This document shows, in pieces, positions 12,432 to 20,457 of a stretch of 21,723 nt of DNA (its first letter is position 1; each line of letters starts with the position of its first letter). The notes under the pieces were generated by a model, which had not been told where the DNA came from, ran no database searches, and was given only the letters and a program-made list of their open reading frames with translations. Source of the stretch: Candidatus Collierbacteria bacterium GW2011_GWB1_44_6 (GTDB lineage: Bacteria; Patescibacteriota; Microgenomatia; UBA1400; MFAQ01); NCBI GenBank assembly GCA_000998025.1, contig LCJG01000004.1, positions 1 to 21,723 on the forward strand, in the 5' to 3' direction. Position numbers and translations under genes: made by a program.

Positions 12432-12872
12432 ATGGCACAAACAGAAGAAATGACAACCGTATCACAAACAATCCCCGTCCAAGTGACAAAAACTACTAAA
12501 AGAGTAGTTCCATCTTCACTGGAAGAAGAGACTCCAAAAGAGAATTACGAAACAAAAAAAGCGATTTTCAGAGTCTATCAAGTGATTTGGTATGCATTGG
12601 GAATTATGGAGACACTCATTGCTTTGCGCATATTCCTTAAGGCCTCAGGGGCAAACCCCGGAAGTGGCTTTGTAAATGTTATTTATTCTCTTAGTGAGCC
12701 ACTGGTTTTTCCCTTTGCCAGTATGTTCCGGACGGTAATTGAGGCTGAATTTATTTTTGAACTGCATTCTTTTGTTGCTGGAATTGTCTGGCTACTCGTT
12801 GCGACCGGTTTGGTGGAACTTTTTCAGCTGTTAAAACCAACAACCCCACAAGAAGTAGAGGAAAACGTTTAA
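12432..12872 (+). CDS. YggT-like small membrane protein
   Basis: 146 residues from the ATG fixed by the promoter. A polar N-terminal tail (about 1-50, rich in Thr, Lys and Glu) precedes two membrane segments: VYQVIWYALGIMETLIALRI (about 56-75) and FVAGIVWLLVATGLVELFQL (near the C-terminus). Between them the sequence GANPGSGFVNVIYSLSEPLV and FPFASMF resembles the YggT/YlmG fold (NPF..yi..lT.P.l.PfR). YggT proteins are linked to cell envelope or division functions, but the role here is unknown. Confidence 0.72.
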   Translation: MAQTEEMTTVSQTIPVQVTKTTKRVVPSSLEEETPKENYETKKAIFRVYQVIWYALGIMETLIALRIFLKASGANPGSGFVNVIYSLSEPLVFPFASMFRTVIEAEFIFELHSFVAGIVWLLVATGLVELFQLLKPTTPQEVEENV

Positions 12873-12881
12873 GCGTGAGGG

Positions 12882-13724
12882 TTACTTGGGTAGGACTTCG
12901 TTTTGCTTGAAGTATTCTGCTATTTGTTCACTGATGAACTTCACGCCTTCGGCTGAGGGGTGAATGTGGTCGTTCGAATTGATGTATTTGAGTAAGGCGT
13001 TGCCTTCTTTGTCTTTACTTTTTTCGTAGACATTGATCAAAGGAAAATTGTGCTTTTGAGCATAAGCTATATGATTTTCCAAATACGCCATGCGTTCTTC
13101 GGCCTGCTTGGTTCTTTCTTCCGAACTAAAACTAACTGTACCAACGGCATAGAGTCGTTTTGAGGGAGCAATGGTAGACATCAGAATTATGAGAGATTCT
13201 GGTTTGGCTTTGTTAATCATCGAGAGTGTTCGAGCGAGAGTTTCTGTTTGATGGGTAAGACCTACACCCCGAGGATATTGAGAGAGGGGGTTATAGCCGA
13301 AGGATTCGATGATAATGATGTCAAAATACCGGTCAAGAGCGGCAGGAATGGTTTTGCCCAAGTAATTGGATTCTTTGGTTAGGCGGTCTTCGACAGAAAA
13401 AATGTTTGTGGCGCCAAAGCCGTAGTTAAAGAGACCGAAGACTTTATTGGGGTAGGTGTTTGCGAGGGCTTTTCGGAGTTCGTCAAAATTTTCTCCGAGA
13501 GAAGCAGTCATAGAGTCACCGATGAAAAGAATGGTATAGGAATCGGCCGGCTTAACCTTTGGGGGGTTGTAGATCTCGATAGGCTGATAAACAGTCGGAG
13601 TGGGAGAACTGGAATTTAAGACAGCAGAGGGAGAGATGGGAGCACTAAGTGGTGACAGGTGAGGCTTGTTTTTATAAAGAAAAAAGAATGTCAACAAGAA
13701 AAGGAGCAGAAAAAATTGTTTCAT
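12882..13724 (-). CDS. SGNH/GDSL-family hydrolase, secreted or anchored
   Basis: 280 residues. The N-terminal helix (QFFLLLFLLTFFFLY) is followed by a Pro/Ser/Thr-rich linker (about 20-60). The hydrolase core has block I LFIGDSMTASLG (Ser nucleophile), block II NYGFGATNIF (Gly), block III in IIIESFGYNPL (Asn) and block V NDHIHPSAEG (Asp-x-x-His). All four catalytic blocks are visible. Members act as esterases or acetylesterases on cell-wall sugars or lipids. The substrate is unknown, but the neighbouring phosphodiester glycosidase suggests a surface-glycan theme. It converges with the YggT-like gene, 9 nt away. Confidence 0.88.
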   Translation of the reverse strand: MKQFFLLLFLLTFFFLYKNKPHLSPLSAPISPSAVLNSSSPTPTVYQPIEIYNPPKVKPADSYTILFIGDSMTASLGENFDELRKALANTYPNKVFGLFNYGFGATNIFSVEDRLTKESNYLGKTIPAALDRYFDIIIIESFGYNPLSQYPRGVGLTHQTETLARTLSMINKAKPESLIILMSTIAPSKRLYAVGTVSFSSEERTKQAEERMAYLENHIAYAQKHNFPLINVYEKSKDKEGNALLKYINSNDHIHPSAEGVKFISEQIAEYFKQNEVLPK

Positions 13725-13742
13725 GAATGATTAAGTTGGCTG

Positions 13743-13771
13743 ATAATAGTTATATGTTTTGTAAATGTCAA
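13743..13771 (-). promoter_or_regulatory. Promoter of the SGNH hydrolase gene
   Basis: On the minus strand TTGACA (13766-13771), a 17-bp spacer and TATTAT (13743-13748). The expected start is about 12 nt before the ATG. The divergent glycosidase gene starts 110 bp away; near its ATG an AT-rich TTGTTGTATTAACAA motif offers a weak inverted repeat. Confidence 0.65.
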
Positions 13772-13833
13772 ATAGTATGATAACTTACTTTTATGTTAGG
13801 ATTTAATTGTTGTATTAACAAGTATTTGTTGTT

Positions 13834-15054
13834 ATGAAAAGAAAGGGTAAGAAAAAAGCTTTAGGAAACAACTATGTATTTGGGATCATGGTGATAGTCT
13901 TGATTAGTATTGTGAGTGTATTCTGGTTGAAAAGGAATGATGTGCCGGTAGTGACACCACTTACTAGTGAAGAGGTGGAAACTCAAGACAAGGAAGCTGA
14001 GAGGATAAACAAAATGATTTATGACACAGACGTTGAACTGATGAGGCTTGGGAATGAGGACTTGAAAAAAACGGGAGGGAAAAACCAGCAAATGTTCAAT
14101 AAATTAAGAACGAATCTACAAATGGCAACGGATAGCTACGAGAATCTTTTGGATCTCCGCTATAACGGAATCAGGGTGAACACTGAAGAAGAAAGGTTTG
14201 CTGATTTACTGTCTGCCGCCAGGATAGGAGATGTCAAAATGACTGATGAGACTTTATCAAATCTCTTATCATCTCTTTCTACACAAAAAAATTTGATGTA
14301 TGTGAGGGCAGTGGTGGCGGCTGGTCCGTCTATTCCGGCAAGTGTGCCGGCAATAAACCAGGCACCTGGGTCCGGATATAGAAGACAAAAGGTGACTGTG
14401 GGTGGTAGATCATATTTGGTGGATATTCAGGCAGCGGATTTGAATAGCACAAAAGTGATTGTGGATACTGCTTCCGACGGTACGTGTACGGACAATTGCC
14501 CAGTGCTTCCTTTGGGAACATATGTCAGTAGAAGTGGTGCCTATGCGGGTGTCAATGGGACTTACTTTTGTCCTGACACGTATCCCTCTTGTGCTGGAAA
14601 GAAAAACTCATTCGACATCTTGGTAATGAACAAGAACAAGGTTTACTTCAATTCCGACAATAATGTATTTAGTACGGTACCGGCGGCGATTTTTTCTCCA
14701 GGTTCAGCGAGATTTGTCACTACTTCAAGGGAGTGGGGAAGAGATACCGGAGTAGACAGTGTGATTGCCAACCGGCCACTGTTGACTTTTAACGGGGCAA
14801 TAATGACTGGCGGCGGAGAAGCAAAAGAAAATATCCGGGGAAACAGAAGTTTTGTGGGATCTACAGGTAATACTGTCTACATTGGAGTGGTCAGGTCTGC
14901 TTCGATCGTCGAGGTGGCGAAGGTGCTACAAACGATTGGTGTTCAGAATGCAATAAATCTGGACAACGGCGGTTCAACGGCTTTTTGGAGTGGCGGATAT
15001 AAAGCTGGTCCCGGCCGGAGGATACCCAATGCGGTGCTTTTTGTTCAGAGATGA
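13834..15054 (+). CDS. Membrane-anchored phosphodiester glycosidase (NAGPA/DUF2233 family)
   Basis: 406 residues. A basic N-terminus is followed by one membrane helix (VFGIMVIVLISIVSVFWL), a charged, probably coiled-coil stalk (about 45-150), and the C-terminal catalytic domain (about 190-406). The domain shows the NAGPA signatures AGVNGTYF, then VIANRPLLTFNG, RSFVG, VYIGVV, INLDNGGSTAFW and the closing RRIPNAVLFV. In animals the family removes GlcNAc from mannose-6-phosphate; bacterial members act on phosphodiester-linked sugars of the envelope or spore coat. The enzyme would face outside. Two Cys pairs (GTCTDNC and CPDTYPSC) could form disulfides. The substrate is unknown. Confidence 0.9.
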   Translation: MKRKGKKKALGNNYVFGIMVIVLISIVSVFWLKRNDVPVVTPLTSEEVETQDKEAERINKMIYDTDVELMRLGNEDLKKTGGKNQQMFNKLRTNLQMATDSYENLLDLRYNGIRVNTEEERFADLLSAARIGDVKMTDETLSNLLSSLSTQKNLMYVRAVVAAGPSIPASVPAINQAPGSGYRRQKVTVGGRSYLVDIQAADLNSTKVIVDTASDGTCTDNCPVLPLGTYVSRSGAYAGVNGTYFCPDTYPSCAGKKNSFDILVMNKNKVYFNSDNNVFSTVPAAIFSPGSARFVTTSREWGRDTGVDSVIANRPLLTFNGAIMTGGGEAKENIRGNRSFVGSTGNTVYIGVVRSASIVEVAKVLQTIGVQNAINLDNGGSTAFWSGGYKAGPGRRIPNAVLFVQR

Positions 15055-15090
15055 CGTTCAAGTAGTTATATTCAATGGAGTGAATTAAAT

Positions 15091-15119
15091 CACTATAAGA
15101 TATTGATATCTTTAAAGTG
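15091..15119 (+). other. Interrupted palindrome downstream of the glycosidase gene
   Basis: CACT, then AAGATAT-TG-ATATCTT, then AGTG: perfect 7-bp inner arms (15097-15112) with additional outer arms. It may be a weak terminator (the stem is followed by TTTAA), or a protein-binding site ahead of the signalling operon. Confidence 0.4.
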
Positions 15120-15174
15120 TTATTTGCGTTAGAATGTGGGCAAGCCGAAGAGGTTTTTGAGGCTAATTGGTGTA

Positions 15175-15220
15175 TTGACAAGACAGGGTTACGGTATATA
15201 ATAGTGTGTATAATACACTA
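15175..15220 (+). promoter_or_regulatory. Strong promoter of the signalling operon with operator-like inverted repeat
   Basis: Consensus TTGACA (15175-15180), a 16-bp spacer and consensus TATAAT (15197-15202), the strongest promoter in the window. TAGTGT (15202-15207) and ACACTA (15215-15220) form an inverted repeat with a 7-bp centre lying directly over the expected transcription start (about 15209). This is the classic position for a repressor operator. The leader is about 57 nt and ends in a Shine-Dalgarno site. Confidence 0.72.
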
Positions 15221-15265
15221 AGTATTTGGACTTTGACAACTTAATTTGTGAAAGAGAGGAGAATT

Positions 15266-16039
15266 ATGTGGAAAATTTTTTCAGCTTCGGCTCAGGGTCC
15301 AATCTACTACAATGAGGGGAGAAACAATCAAGACGCGGTAATTAGCTACGTCGATGATGAAGTGGCGATTAGTTTTATTTGTGATGGATGTCACGGAGGG
15401 ATTAATTCGGAAGTTGCCGCTCGGATGTCTGCACCTTTTTTGGTCAGAACGAGCAAATTACTTTTGAAGGATGGATGCTCTCTAAAGGATCTTCCTGGTC
15501 AGTTGTTTGAAATATACTTGGGTTACTTAGTATCACAAGTTGAAGTCCAGCAATTTAGAACAGTTGAGGAAAAGATAGACTTCATAGGTAGTTTCATGTT
15601 CTGCACTGTGATCGGGGCGATAGCATACAAAGGAGAGGTGTTGCTTCTCAACTGTGGAGATGGTTCTTATTACTTAAACAATAAAGTTTATGTGGTCAGA
15701 ACATCTCCAAACGAAAGACCGGGTTATCCTTCTTACAATCTGTACAAAACTTATGGAATTATTCCGCCGGACGCTACAGATGTTATCGATATCCGAGATG
15801 GAAAGTCGACCAAGATTCCGGACGGTTTTGAGATTATTTTCCTAAAGGAAAGTGAGGTCCAATTAGTTGGAATAGCAAGCGACGGTCTTAATCGACTACC
15901 CAAGCTATATGATGAGCTCAGAGCTCATGCTACTTCTCAGATAAGCCTGAGCCTTTGTCTTAACCGAATCGCGGTAGTCAGAGGGGAAATTCTCGATAAC
16001 GTAACAGTGTCATTCTTGCTGAAACCCAAAGGAGGGTGA
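15266..16039 (+). CDS. PP2C-type (PPM) Ser/Thr protein phosphatase
   Basis: 257 residues from the ATG preceded by GAGAGGAGA; an upstream in-frame GTG (15248) would cover that Shine-Dalgarno site and is not preferred. PPM motifs in order: NNQDAV (D23), CDGCHGG (D40 and G41, metal-binding), MFCTVIGAIAYKGEVLLLNC with GDGSYY (132-136), IASDGLNRL (D206) and DNVTVSF (D244). The metal-binding Asp residues are present, so it should be active. It has no membrane segment. It is the first gene of a four-gene operon; the next gene, a protein kinase, begins one base after its stop, pointing to a phosphorylation/dephosphorylation pair. This is the composition of the TerY-P triad (PP2C, kinase, vWA). Confidence 0.9.
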   Translation: MWKIFSASAQGPIYYNEGRNNQDAVISYVDDEVAISFICDGCHGGINSEVAARMSAPFLVRTSKLLLKDGCSLKDLPGQLFEIYLGYLVSQVEVQQFRTVEEKIDFIGSFMFCTVIGAIAYKGEVLLLNCGDGSYYLNNKVYVVRTSPNERPGYPSYNLYKTYGIIPPDATDVIDIRDGKSTKIPDGFEIIFLKESEVQLVGIASDGLNRLPKLYDELRAHATSQISLSLCLNRIAVVRGEILDNVTVSFLLKPKGG

Positions 16040-16040
16040 G

Positions 16041-17915
16041 ATGCCACAAAGATTTTTTTTGGGCGATAAACCCGTAAGGGTTAGTAATCTTGACCTCCTG
16101 GGAACAGGCGGACAAGCTAAAGTGTTCATGATTGAAGGTCAGGCAGTGAAATGGTGGACATCAATAAGCAGATCACAAGTCCGAAAAGTGGAATATCTTC
16201 TGAAGAGCCCCCCCAAACTTCCAGACCGGTTTCTTTTTCCAAAGTTACCATTCCGGGATGAGGCGGGGAGTTTGCTGGGATATTCAATGGATCCACTGCC
16301 CAGGAGTTTTGGAGAGGGCGGAATCCTAATGAACAAAGGCTTACGGCTTACTCGCCATATCACCATACCGACAGTGTTAGCTATTTTGGATAGTGAACTG
16401 GAAAACATGAACCTCTTGCATAAAGAGAAGATTGTTCAAGGTGACGTTTCCTCGAGAAACTACGCTTTTGTCATTACCGGTAAGGGTGTAAAAACTTATA
16501 AGTATGACACGGATTCATTCGTGATAGCTGGTTATCCGTGTCCGGTCTGGACAGAACTATTTCTCTGCCCCGATCTCTATAAGTATGCTGACGGGAAACA
16601 AGATGTTCCCTTCTCTGAATCGTCGGATAGATATGGATATGATGTAATACTTTTTTGGAGTTTGTTAAACACAAACCCTTATCAGCAAACACATCTGAAG
16701 TATCCCGATTTTAAAGATAAGGCTCAGAAAGGCATATGGCTTTTGGATCCTGGGGTGAAATATCCTCTGGGATTGTGCCCGCATCCTGAGACTGTTAATG
16801 ATGAGTTGCTTCATATATTTGAAGAAGTTTTTAAAAAGCACAACTACTCTGTACAGATTACTCATGGCGATTTAGTAAGATACGGCTCCCAATTGATTGA
16901 GTGCCCCTCGTGCCAGAAGTATTATCCGAACACGAGAGCTAGCTGCCCAAATTGTACGATGAAGACACCGACGATTGACTTTACGCCAACATATCGCTAT
17001 GAAAAGCTGATGGAGGCTCGCGGCCAGATTATTTTTTCAAAATATCAGGCTAGTTCTCTATTCGCTATTTCGTTAGAGAAAAACGGATACTTTTTACATA
17101 TTCGTCCGGGAAGCGGACAAACAGTTAGTACTTATATTCCGGTAGACATGAAAGAAAGTTTTCGTTTTGACATCGTGGGCGATGGTTATCTGGTAGCTAA
17201 TCCGATTGACAGTGAGAGTTTATTCGTCAGTCCAATTGCAGACTTGTCAAATTGGATCACAACAAACACCGTCACTTATAAGGGTAATCGTCAAGCCGCT
17301 TTTCGGGGGACAGCCAAAGGTTTATTGCGAATGGCTAACGACCAGCTGCTTCTTGGTGAAGTTCGCCGAACCTCTCTGGTGGAGAATCCTGAGCCAACGA
17401 CACTAAGTAATGGGCAAAGCTGGTTTTGGGCTGAACCGTCAGGAGAAAGGATTGTGACCTTAACAAGATATTTTTCAAAGTATCAGTATGGACTGGTAAG
17501 AGGAGCGAATCGATACGACATCGATCTGACCGAATTGGAACAGAGCGATACTTTAATCGATATTTCAGCTTATTTTGGAGGAAATACAGTGTGTGTTAGA
17601 CGGATGATTAACCGAAGGGGACGATCGATGATTCTGACTGACGTAGTTGACAAGTTTGGAAAGAATGTTTTGGCAACAACTCATCTAACTACGAAAATGC
17701 CAGGACAAAATCTACATACGACCGCTTTTGAAGAAGTTCAGATCTACTGGCCAACTGATGGGGGTGTTGTTATCGAAAACTTAAAAAACAATACTTTTTC
17801 AACAGTGCCGAAGACAGAGAAGCTAGTAAGTGCCGATGCAAAGCTGATCCACTTAGGTGGGGGAAAGCATTTCTTGGTTGTACATGAACGAAAAATAAAC
17901 TATCTCGTGCTCTAA
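16041..17915 (+). CDS. Atypical protein kinase with zinc ribbon and beta-rich C-terminal domain
   Basis: 624 residues. Kinase part (about 15-270): glycine loop GTGGQAKVF (21-29), Lys K37 in AVKWW, helix-C Glu E51, catalytic loop VQGDVSSRN (D135, N140) and metal motif DTD (156-158) in place of DFG. The HRD His is replaced by Gln. A four-Cys zinc ribbon follows (C288, C291, C302, C305; CPSCQKYYPNTRASCPNC). The last 310 residues are strand-rich with repeated hydrophobic blocks (GYLVANP, QLLLGEV, GGVVIENL) and may form a beta-propeller-like sensor; no family is recognised. The Shine-Dalgarno AAGGAGGGTG sits in the end of the phosphatase gene. The key catalytic residues suggest activity on proteins, possibly the vWA partner. 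Confidence 0.85.
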   Translation: MPQRFFLGDKPVRVSNLDLLGTGGQAKVFMIEGQAVKWWTSISRSQVRKVEYLLKSPPKLPDRFLFPKLPFRDEAGSLLGYSMDPLPRSFGEGGILMNKGLRLTRHITIPTVLAILDSELENMNLLHKEKIVQGDVSSRNYAFVITGKGVKTYKYDTDSFVIAGYPCPVWTELFLCPDLYKYADGKQDVPFSESSDRYGYDVILFWSLLNTNPYQQTHLKYPDFKDKAQKGIWLLDPGVKYPLGLCPHPETVNDELLHIFEEVFKKHNYSVQITHGDLVRYGSQLIECPSCQKYYPNTRASCPNCTMKTPTIDFTPTYRYEKLMEARGQIIFSKYQASSLFAISLEKNGYFLHIRPGSGQTVSTYIPVDMKESFRFDIVGDGYLVANPIDSESLFVSPIADLSNWITTNTVTYKGNRQAAFRGTAKGLLRMANDQLLLGEVRRTSLVENPEPTTLSNGQSWFWAEPSGERIVTLTRYFSKYQYGLVRGANRYDIDLTELEQSDTLIDISAYFGGNTVCVRRMINRRGRSMILTDVVDKFGKNVLATTHLTTKMPGQNLHTTAFEEVQIYWPTDGGVVIENLKNNTFSTVPKTEKLVSADAKLIHLGGGKHFLVVHERKINYLVL

Positions 17916-17934
17916 AAACTCTAAGGAGAACAAA

Positions 17935-18903
17935 ATGAAGTTTTCAGACTATTCAGCAAAAAGTGTCGGGACTCTGTATCACCCTAAAGCGGAAGAAGCC
18001 TTTCTTGAAGGTCAAGCGACCCACATGCAGGACTATAGTAAAGACGCAAGGAAGGTAATGCTTCTGTTGGTTGATCCTCAGATTGGCTTTATTCATCCGG
18101 GCAGACCGCTGTGTGTTCCCGGGGCGGTAGAAGATACGCGTCGAACGATCGAGTGGATTTATCGAAACATACCATCACTGACTTACATCGCGGCATCTCT
18201 CGATACCCACGTGCCGTTTATGATCTTCTTCCGCTCATGGTTCCGTAAGGCAGACGGATCGCCGGTTGATCCTTTTATGAGAATCACACTCGCTGATCTC
18301 AGGAAAACCGTGTGGCCTGTATATGATTTAAAGTTTGAGTACGAAGATGGGAAGAAGATGTGGTGGAGTGAATGGTACCTAATGAATCTGGAGCAGACAG
18401 CCCCTGACCTGCTTCATCACAAGCAGACCCACACCATTTGGCCCATGCACACTTTGCTTGGAACGCCAGAGCATGCAATGGATCCAGCACTACTCGAAGC
18501 TGTGTATTTTCATGCCGGTGCCCGAAGTGCTCAACCAAACTTTTTGGTAAAAGGCGACGTTATTTGGCAGGAAAGATTCTCCATTATGGAGCCGGAAGTT
18601 GAATTTCCCGGACACCCTAATGGCGGAAAGAACTCAACCTTCCTGAAGATGCTGGAAGAATACGATCTGATCTACATCGCAGGCCAGGCTAAAAGCCACT
18701 GTGTGATTGAAACGATCTTGTCGATTGTCCGATTCTTCAAGGATCAGCCTGAAGTTTTGTCCCGAGTGCGGATTTTGATTGACTGTACCAGCTCGGTGCA
18801 AATTCCGGGAGTGGATCTGGACGGACCGGCAAACAAAGTTCTGAACCAGTTGGTAAGGGACTTTGGTCTTAAGCTCGTCAAGTCGACAGATCCGATTGGA
18901 TAA
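17935..18903 (+). CDS. Isochorismatase/nicotinamidase-like cysteine hydrolase
   Basis: 322 residues, longer than typical nicotinamidases (about 180-220). Triad: Asp D47 in LLLVDPQIGF, Lys K206 in FLVKGD, nucleophile Cys C256 in AKSHCVIET. The metal-type residues of nicotinamidase are also present: D90 and H92 in SLDTHVP, and H172 in IWPMHTLLGT (family form WPxHCxxGT). This favours a nicotinamidase-like amidase over a plain isochorismatase, but extra segments (about 95-165 and 207-240, Trp/Phe-rich) may change the substrate. Shine-Dalgarno AAGGAG precedes the ATG. Its placement between a kinase and a vWA gene in one operon suggests it makes or destroys a small signalling or NAD-related metabolite, or is a regulated effector; this is inference. 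Confidence 0.85.
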   Translation: MKFSDYSAKSVGTLYHPKAEEAFLEGQATHMQDYSKDARKVMLLLVDPQIGFIHPGRPLCVPGAVEDTRRTIEWIYRNIPSLTYIAASLDTHVPFMIFFRSWFRKADGSPVDPFMRITLADLRKTVWPVYDLKFEYEDGKKMWWSEWYLMNLEQTAPDLLHHKQTHTIWPMHTLLGTPEHAMDPALLEAVYFHAGARSAQPNFLVKGDVIWQERFSIMEPEVEFPGHPNGGKNSTFLKMLEEYDLIYIAGQAKSHCVIETILSIVRFFKDQPEVLSRVRILIDCTSSVQIPGVDLDGPANKVLNQLVRDFGLKLVKSTDPIG

Positions 18904-18914
18904 GAGGAGAAAAA

Positions 18915-19739
18915 ATGGATAGCAAAACTCAAATTTCTCAGGATATTCAAGCGGCGATGGCAGCAAGCCATCTTACCCCGATTTCGTCTCAGACAATTTT
19001 GGCCAACCTCAACGCGACTACGATCCCGGCTCAGATCGGGGACCAGATCAGTAAACTCGAAAGTCCGATGCCTGTTGCCGTGAATCTCGTCATAGATTCT
19101 TCGGGATCGCTTGACGGATACGAGAAAATTATGGTGGACGCCATCAATGACACGGCTGACGACTTTGTTAAGATGCTCAACAAAACAGGTCAGGAGATTT
19201 ATCTTCAGGTGATGGAGTTCAGCGATCGCGGAGGTCCAAACCTGAGAGTCATTGTCCCGTTTGTTCACGTTCAAGATTACGTACCCATGACTGTTCAGGA
19301 CTATGTGGCTGCCGGTATGACTCCTCTCAACGAAGCAACCTTTGATGGTGTAACAGCCACTTCAATCTTTGGGGCCTCATTGTTTGCCTACGGGGCAACA
19401 GGGGTTCAAGAAGTGACAGTTATTATCTCAGATGGTATCGACAATCCATCGAGCATGAGCAAGCGGGCGCGTCAGAAGGACGAGGTTCGCCGGTTCCTCA
19501 AGGAACTGAACTCAAAACCTCATTTCGTCTGCGCTTTTGTCGGTATTGGAGATGAGCTGACTTTCAGAACAGAAGCCACTGAGCTGGGTATCTTGGATGG
19601 GAACATCCTGACAGTGGATAAGACAAAAGGTGGAATCACGAAAGCTCTGAAGCTCGTGAGCTCCAGTGTTGGATCCCGTTCTCAGTCCATTCATGCAAAT
19701 CAGCCGGTAAACTCCAACAACTTCTTCGTCACAAATTAA
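18915..19739 (+). CDS. von Willebrand factor A (vWA) domain protein with MIDAS, TerY-like
   Basis: 274 residues, cytoplasmic (no signal peptide, no helix). The vWA domain covers about 52-250. MIDAS residues are D61-x-S63-x-S65 in VIDSSGSLDG, T136 in GMTPLNEA and D173 in IISDGIDN, so metal-dependent ligand binding is expected. The TPLNEA and SDGIDN forms are typical of TerY-like cytoplasmic vWA proteins. The first 50 residues are helical. The Ser/Asn-rich C-terminal tail (SSSVGSRSQSIHANQPVNSN) would suit phosphorylation by the operon's kinase (inference). Shine-Dalgarno AGAGGAG precedes the ATG. It is the last gene before a strong terminator. Confidence 0.88.
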   Translation: MDSKTQISQDIQAAMAASHLTPISSQTILANLNATTIPAQIGDQISKLESPMPVAVNLVIDSSGSLDGYEKIMVDAINDTADDFVKMLNKTGQEIYLQVMEFSDRGGPNLRVIVPFVHVQDYVPMTVQDYVAAGMTPLNEATFDGVTATSIFGASLFAYGATGVQEVTVIISDGIDNPSSMSKRARQKDEVRRFLKELNSKPHFVCAFVGIGDELTFRTEATELGILDGNILTVDKTKGGITKALKLVSSSVGSRSQSIHANQPVNSNNFFVTN

Positions 19740-19753
19740 GCATCAGTATTCAA

Positions 19754-19782
19754 CCCCGGCGTTATCGCCGGGGCTTTATTTT
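19754..19782 (+). terminator. Strong Rho-independent terminator of the signalling operon
   Basis: CCCCGGCG and CGCCGGGG form a perfect 8-bp GC stem with a TTAT loop (19754-19773), followed by CTTTATTTT. It lies 14 nt after the vWA stop and closes the four-gene unit. Confidence 0.9.
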
Positions 19783-19796
19783 GGCAAAAATGGGTA

Positions 19797-19826
19797 TTGA
19801 GTTTGATATGTAAGATTTGTTATATT
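19797..19826 (+). promoter_or_regulatory. Promoter of the 19835 gene, leaderless layout
   Basis: TTGAGT (19797-19802), an 18-bp spacer and an extended -10 TGTTATATT (19818-19826). The ATG lies 8 nt downstream with no Shine-Dalgarno site. Confidence 0.55.
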
Positions 19827-19834
19827 TTAGGTAG

Positions 19835-20455
19835 ATGGATGTTTCTATATTGGTACAGACGGTAGAATTACATGGAGTTCTGGAAATACCAAAGGGTGCA
19901 GTTTCAATCGTGATTTTTGCACATGGTAGTAGGAGCGGAAGAAAGTCAGAAAGAAACTCGCTTGTGGCCAAAGAACTGCGGCGGCTTGGTGTGGCATCAT
20001 TGTTTATTGATTTGTTGACCGAGGAAGAAGATCGAGTTTATGAGAATAGATTTAATATGGAAATTTTGACTGAGAGACTAATCGCAGTTACAAAATGGTG
20101 TATTGAACAAGAAAAGTCGAGAGGTCTGCGGATTGGTTATTTTGGAGCTAGTACAGGGGCAGCCGCTGCTCTTTCGGCTGCGGCTTATTGGGGAACTAAG
20201 ATAAAAGCGGTAGTATCCCGAGGGGGTCGGCCTGATCTGGCCATGGAGGTTCTTGACCTAATCGAATCTCCAACATTAATGATTGTTGGAGGTGAAGATA
20301 AACAAGTGATTGATCTGAATCGACAAGCATACCAAAAAATAGGGGCAATAAAGAAAATGGAGGTAATTCAAGGAGCTACAAATCTGTTTGAGGAAGAGAG
20401 GGCGATGGGGAAGGTGGCAGAGTTGACCGGACTATGGTTTGTAAAATACCTTTAG
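19835..20455 (+). CDS. Dienelactone-hydrolase-like alpha/beta hydrolase with altered catalytic His
   Basis: 206 residues, no signal peptide. The alpha/beta hydrolase pattern is clear: oxyanion region IFAHGSRSGRKSERN, nucleophile elbow GYFGASTGAAAA (S106) and the Asp loop LMIVGGEDKQV (D155). The third triad residue normally sits in a GATHLFEE motif near the C-terminus; here it reads GATNLFEE, with Asn183 in place of His. The protein may be inactive, use another base, or bind rather than hydrolyse. The family usually has HGSGSSR...RN, so the rest of the site is conserved. It converges with the VTT gene, 2 nt apart. Confidence 0.85.
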   Translation: MDVSILVQTVELHGVLEIPKGAVSIVIFAHGSRSGRKSERNSLVAKELRRLGVASLFIDLLTEEEDRVYENRFNMEILTERLIAVTKWCIEQEKSRGLRIGYFGASTGAAAALSAAAYWGTKIKAVVSRGGRPDLAMEVLDLIESPTLMIVGGEDKQVIDLNRQAYQKIGAIKKMEVIQGATNLFEEERAMGKVAELTGLWFVKYL

Positions 20456-20457
20456 GT

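Noticed and set aside
15248..15265. GTG start for the PP2C phosphatase
   Set aside because: The Shine-Dalgarno GAGAGGAGA lies inside this extension and points to the ATG at 15266.
18744..19274. Minus-strand ORF of 176 codons across the hydrolase and vWA genes
   Set aside because: It is a shadow of two well-supported plus-strand genes; it lacks a promoter and family features.
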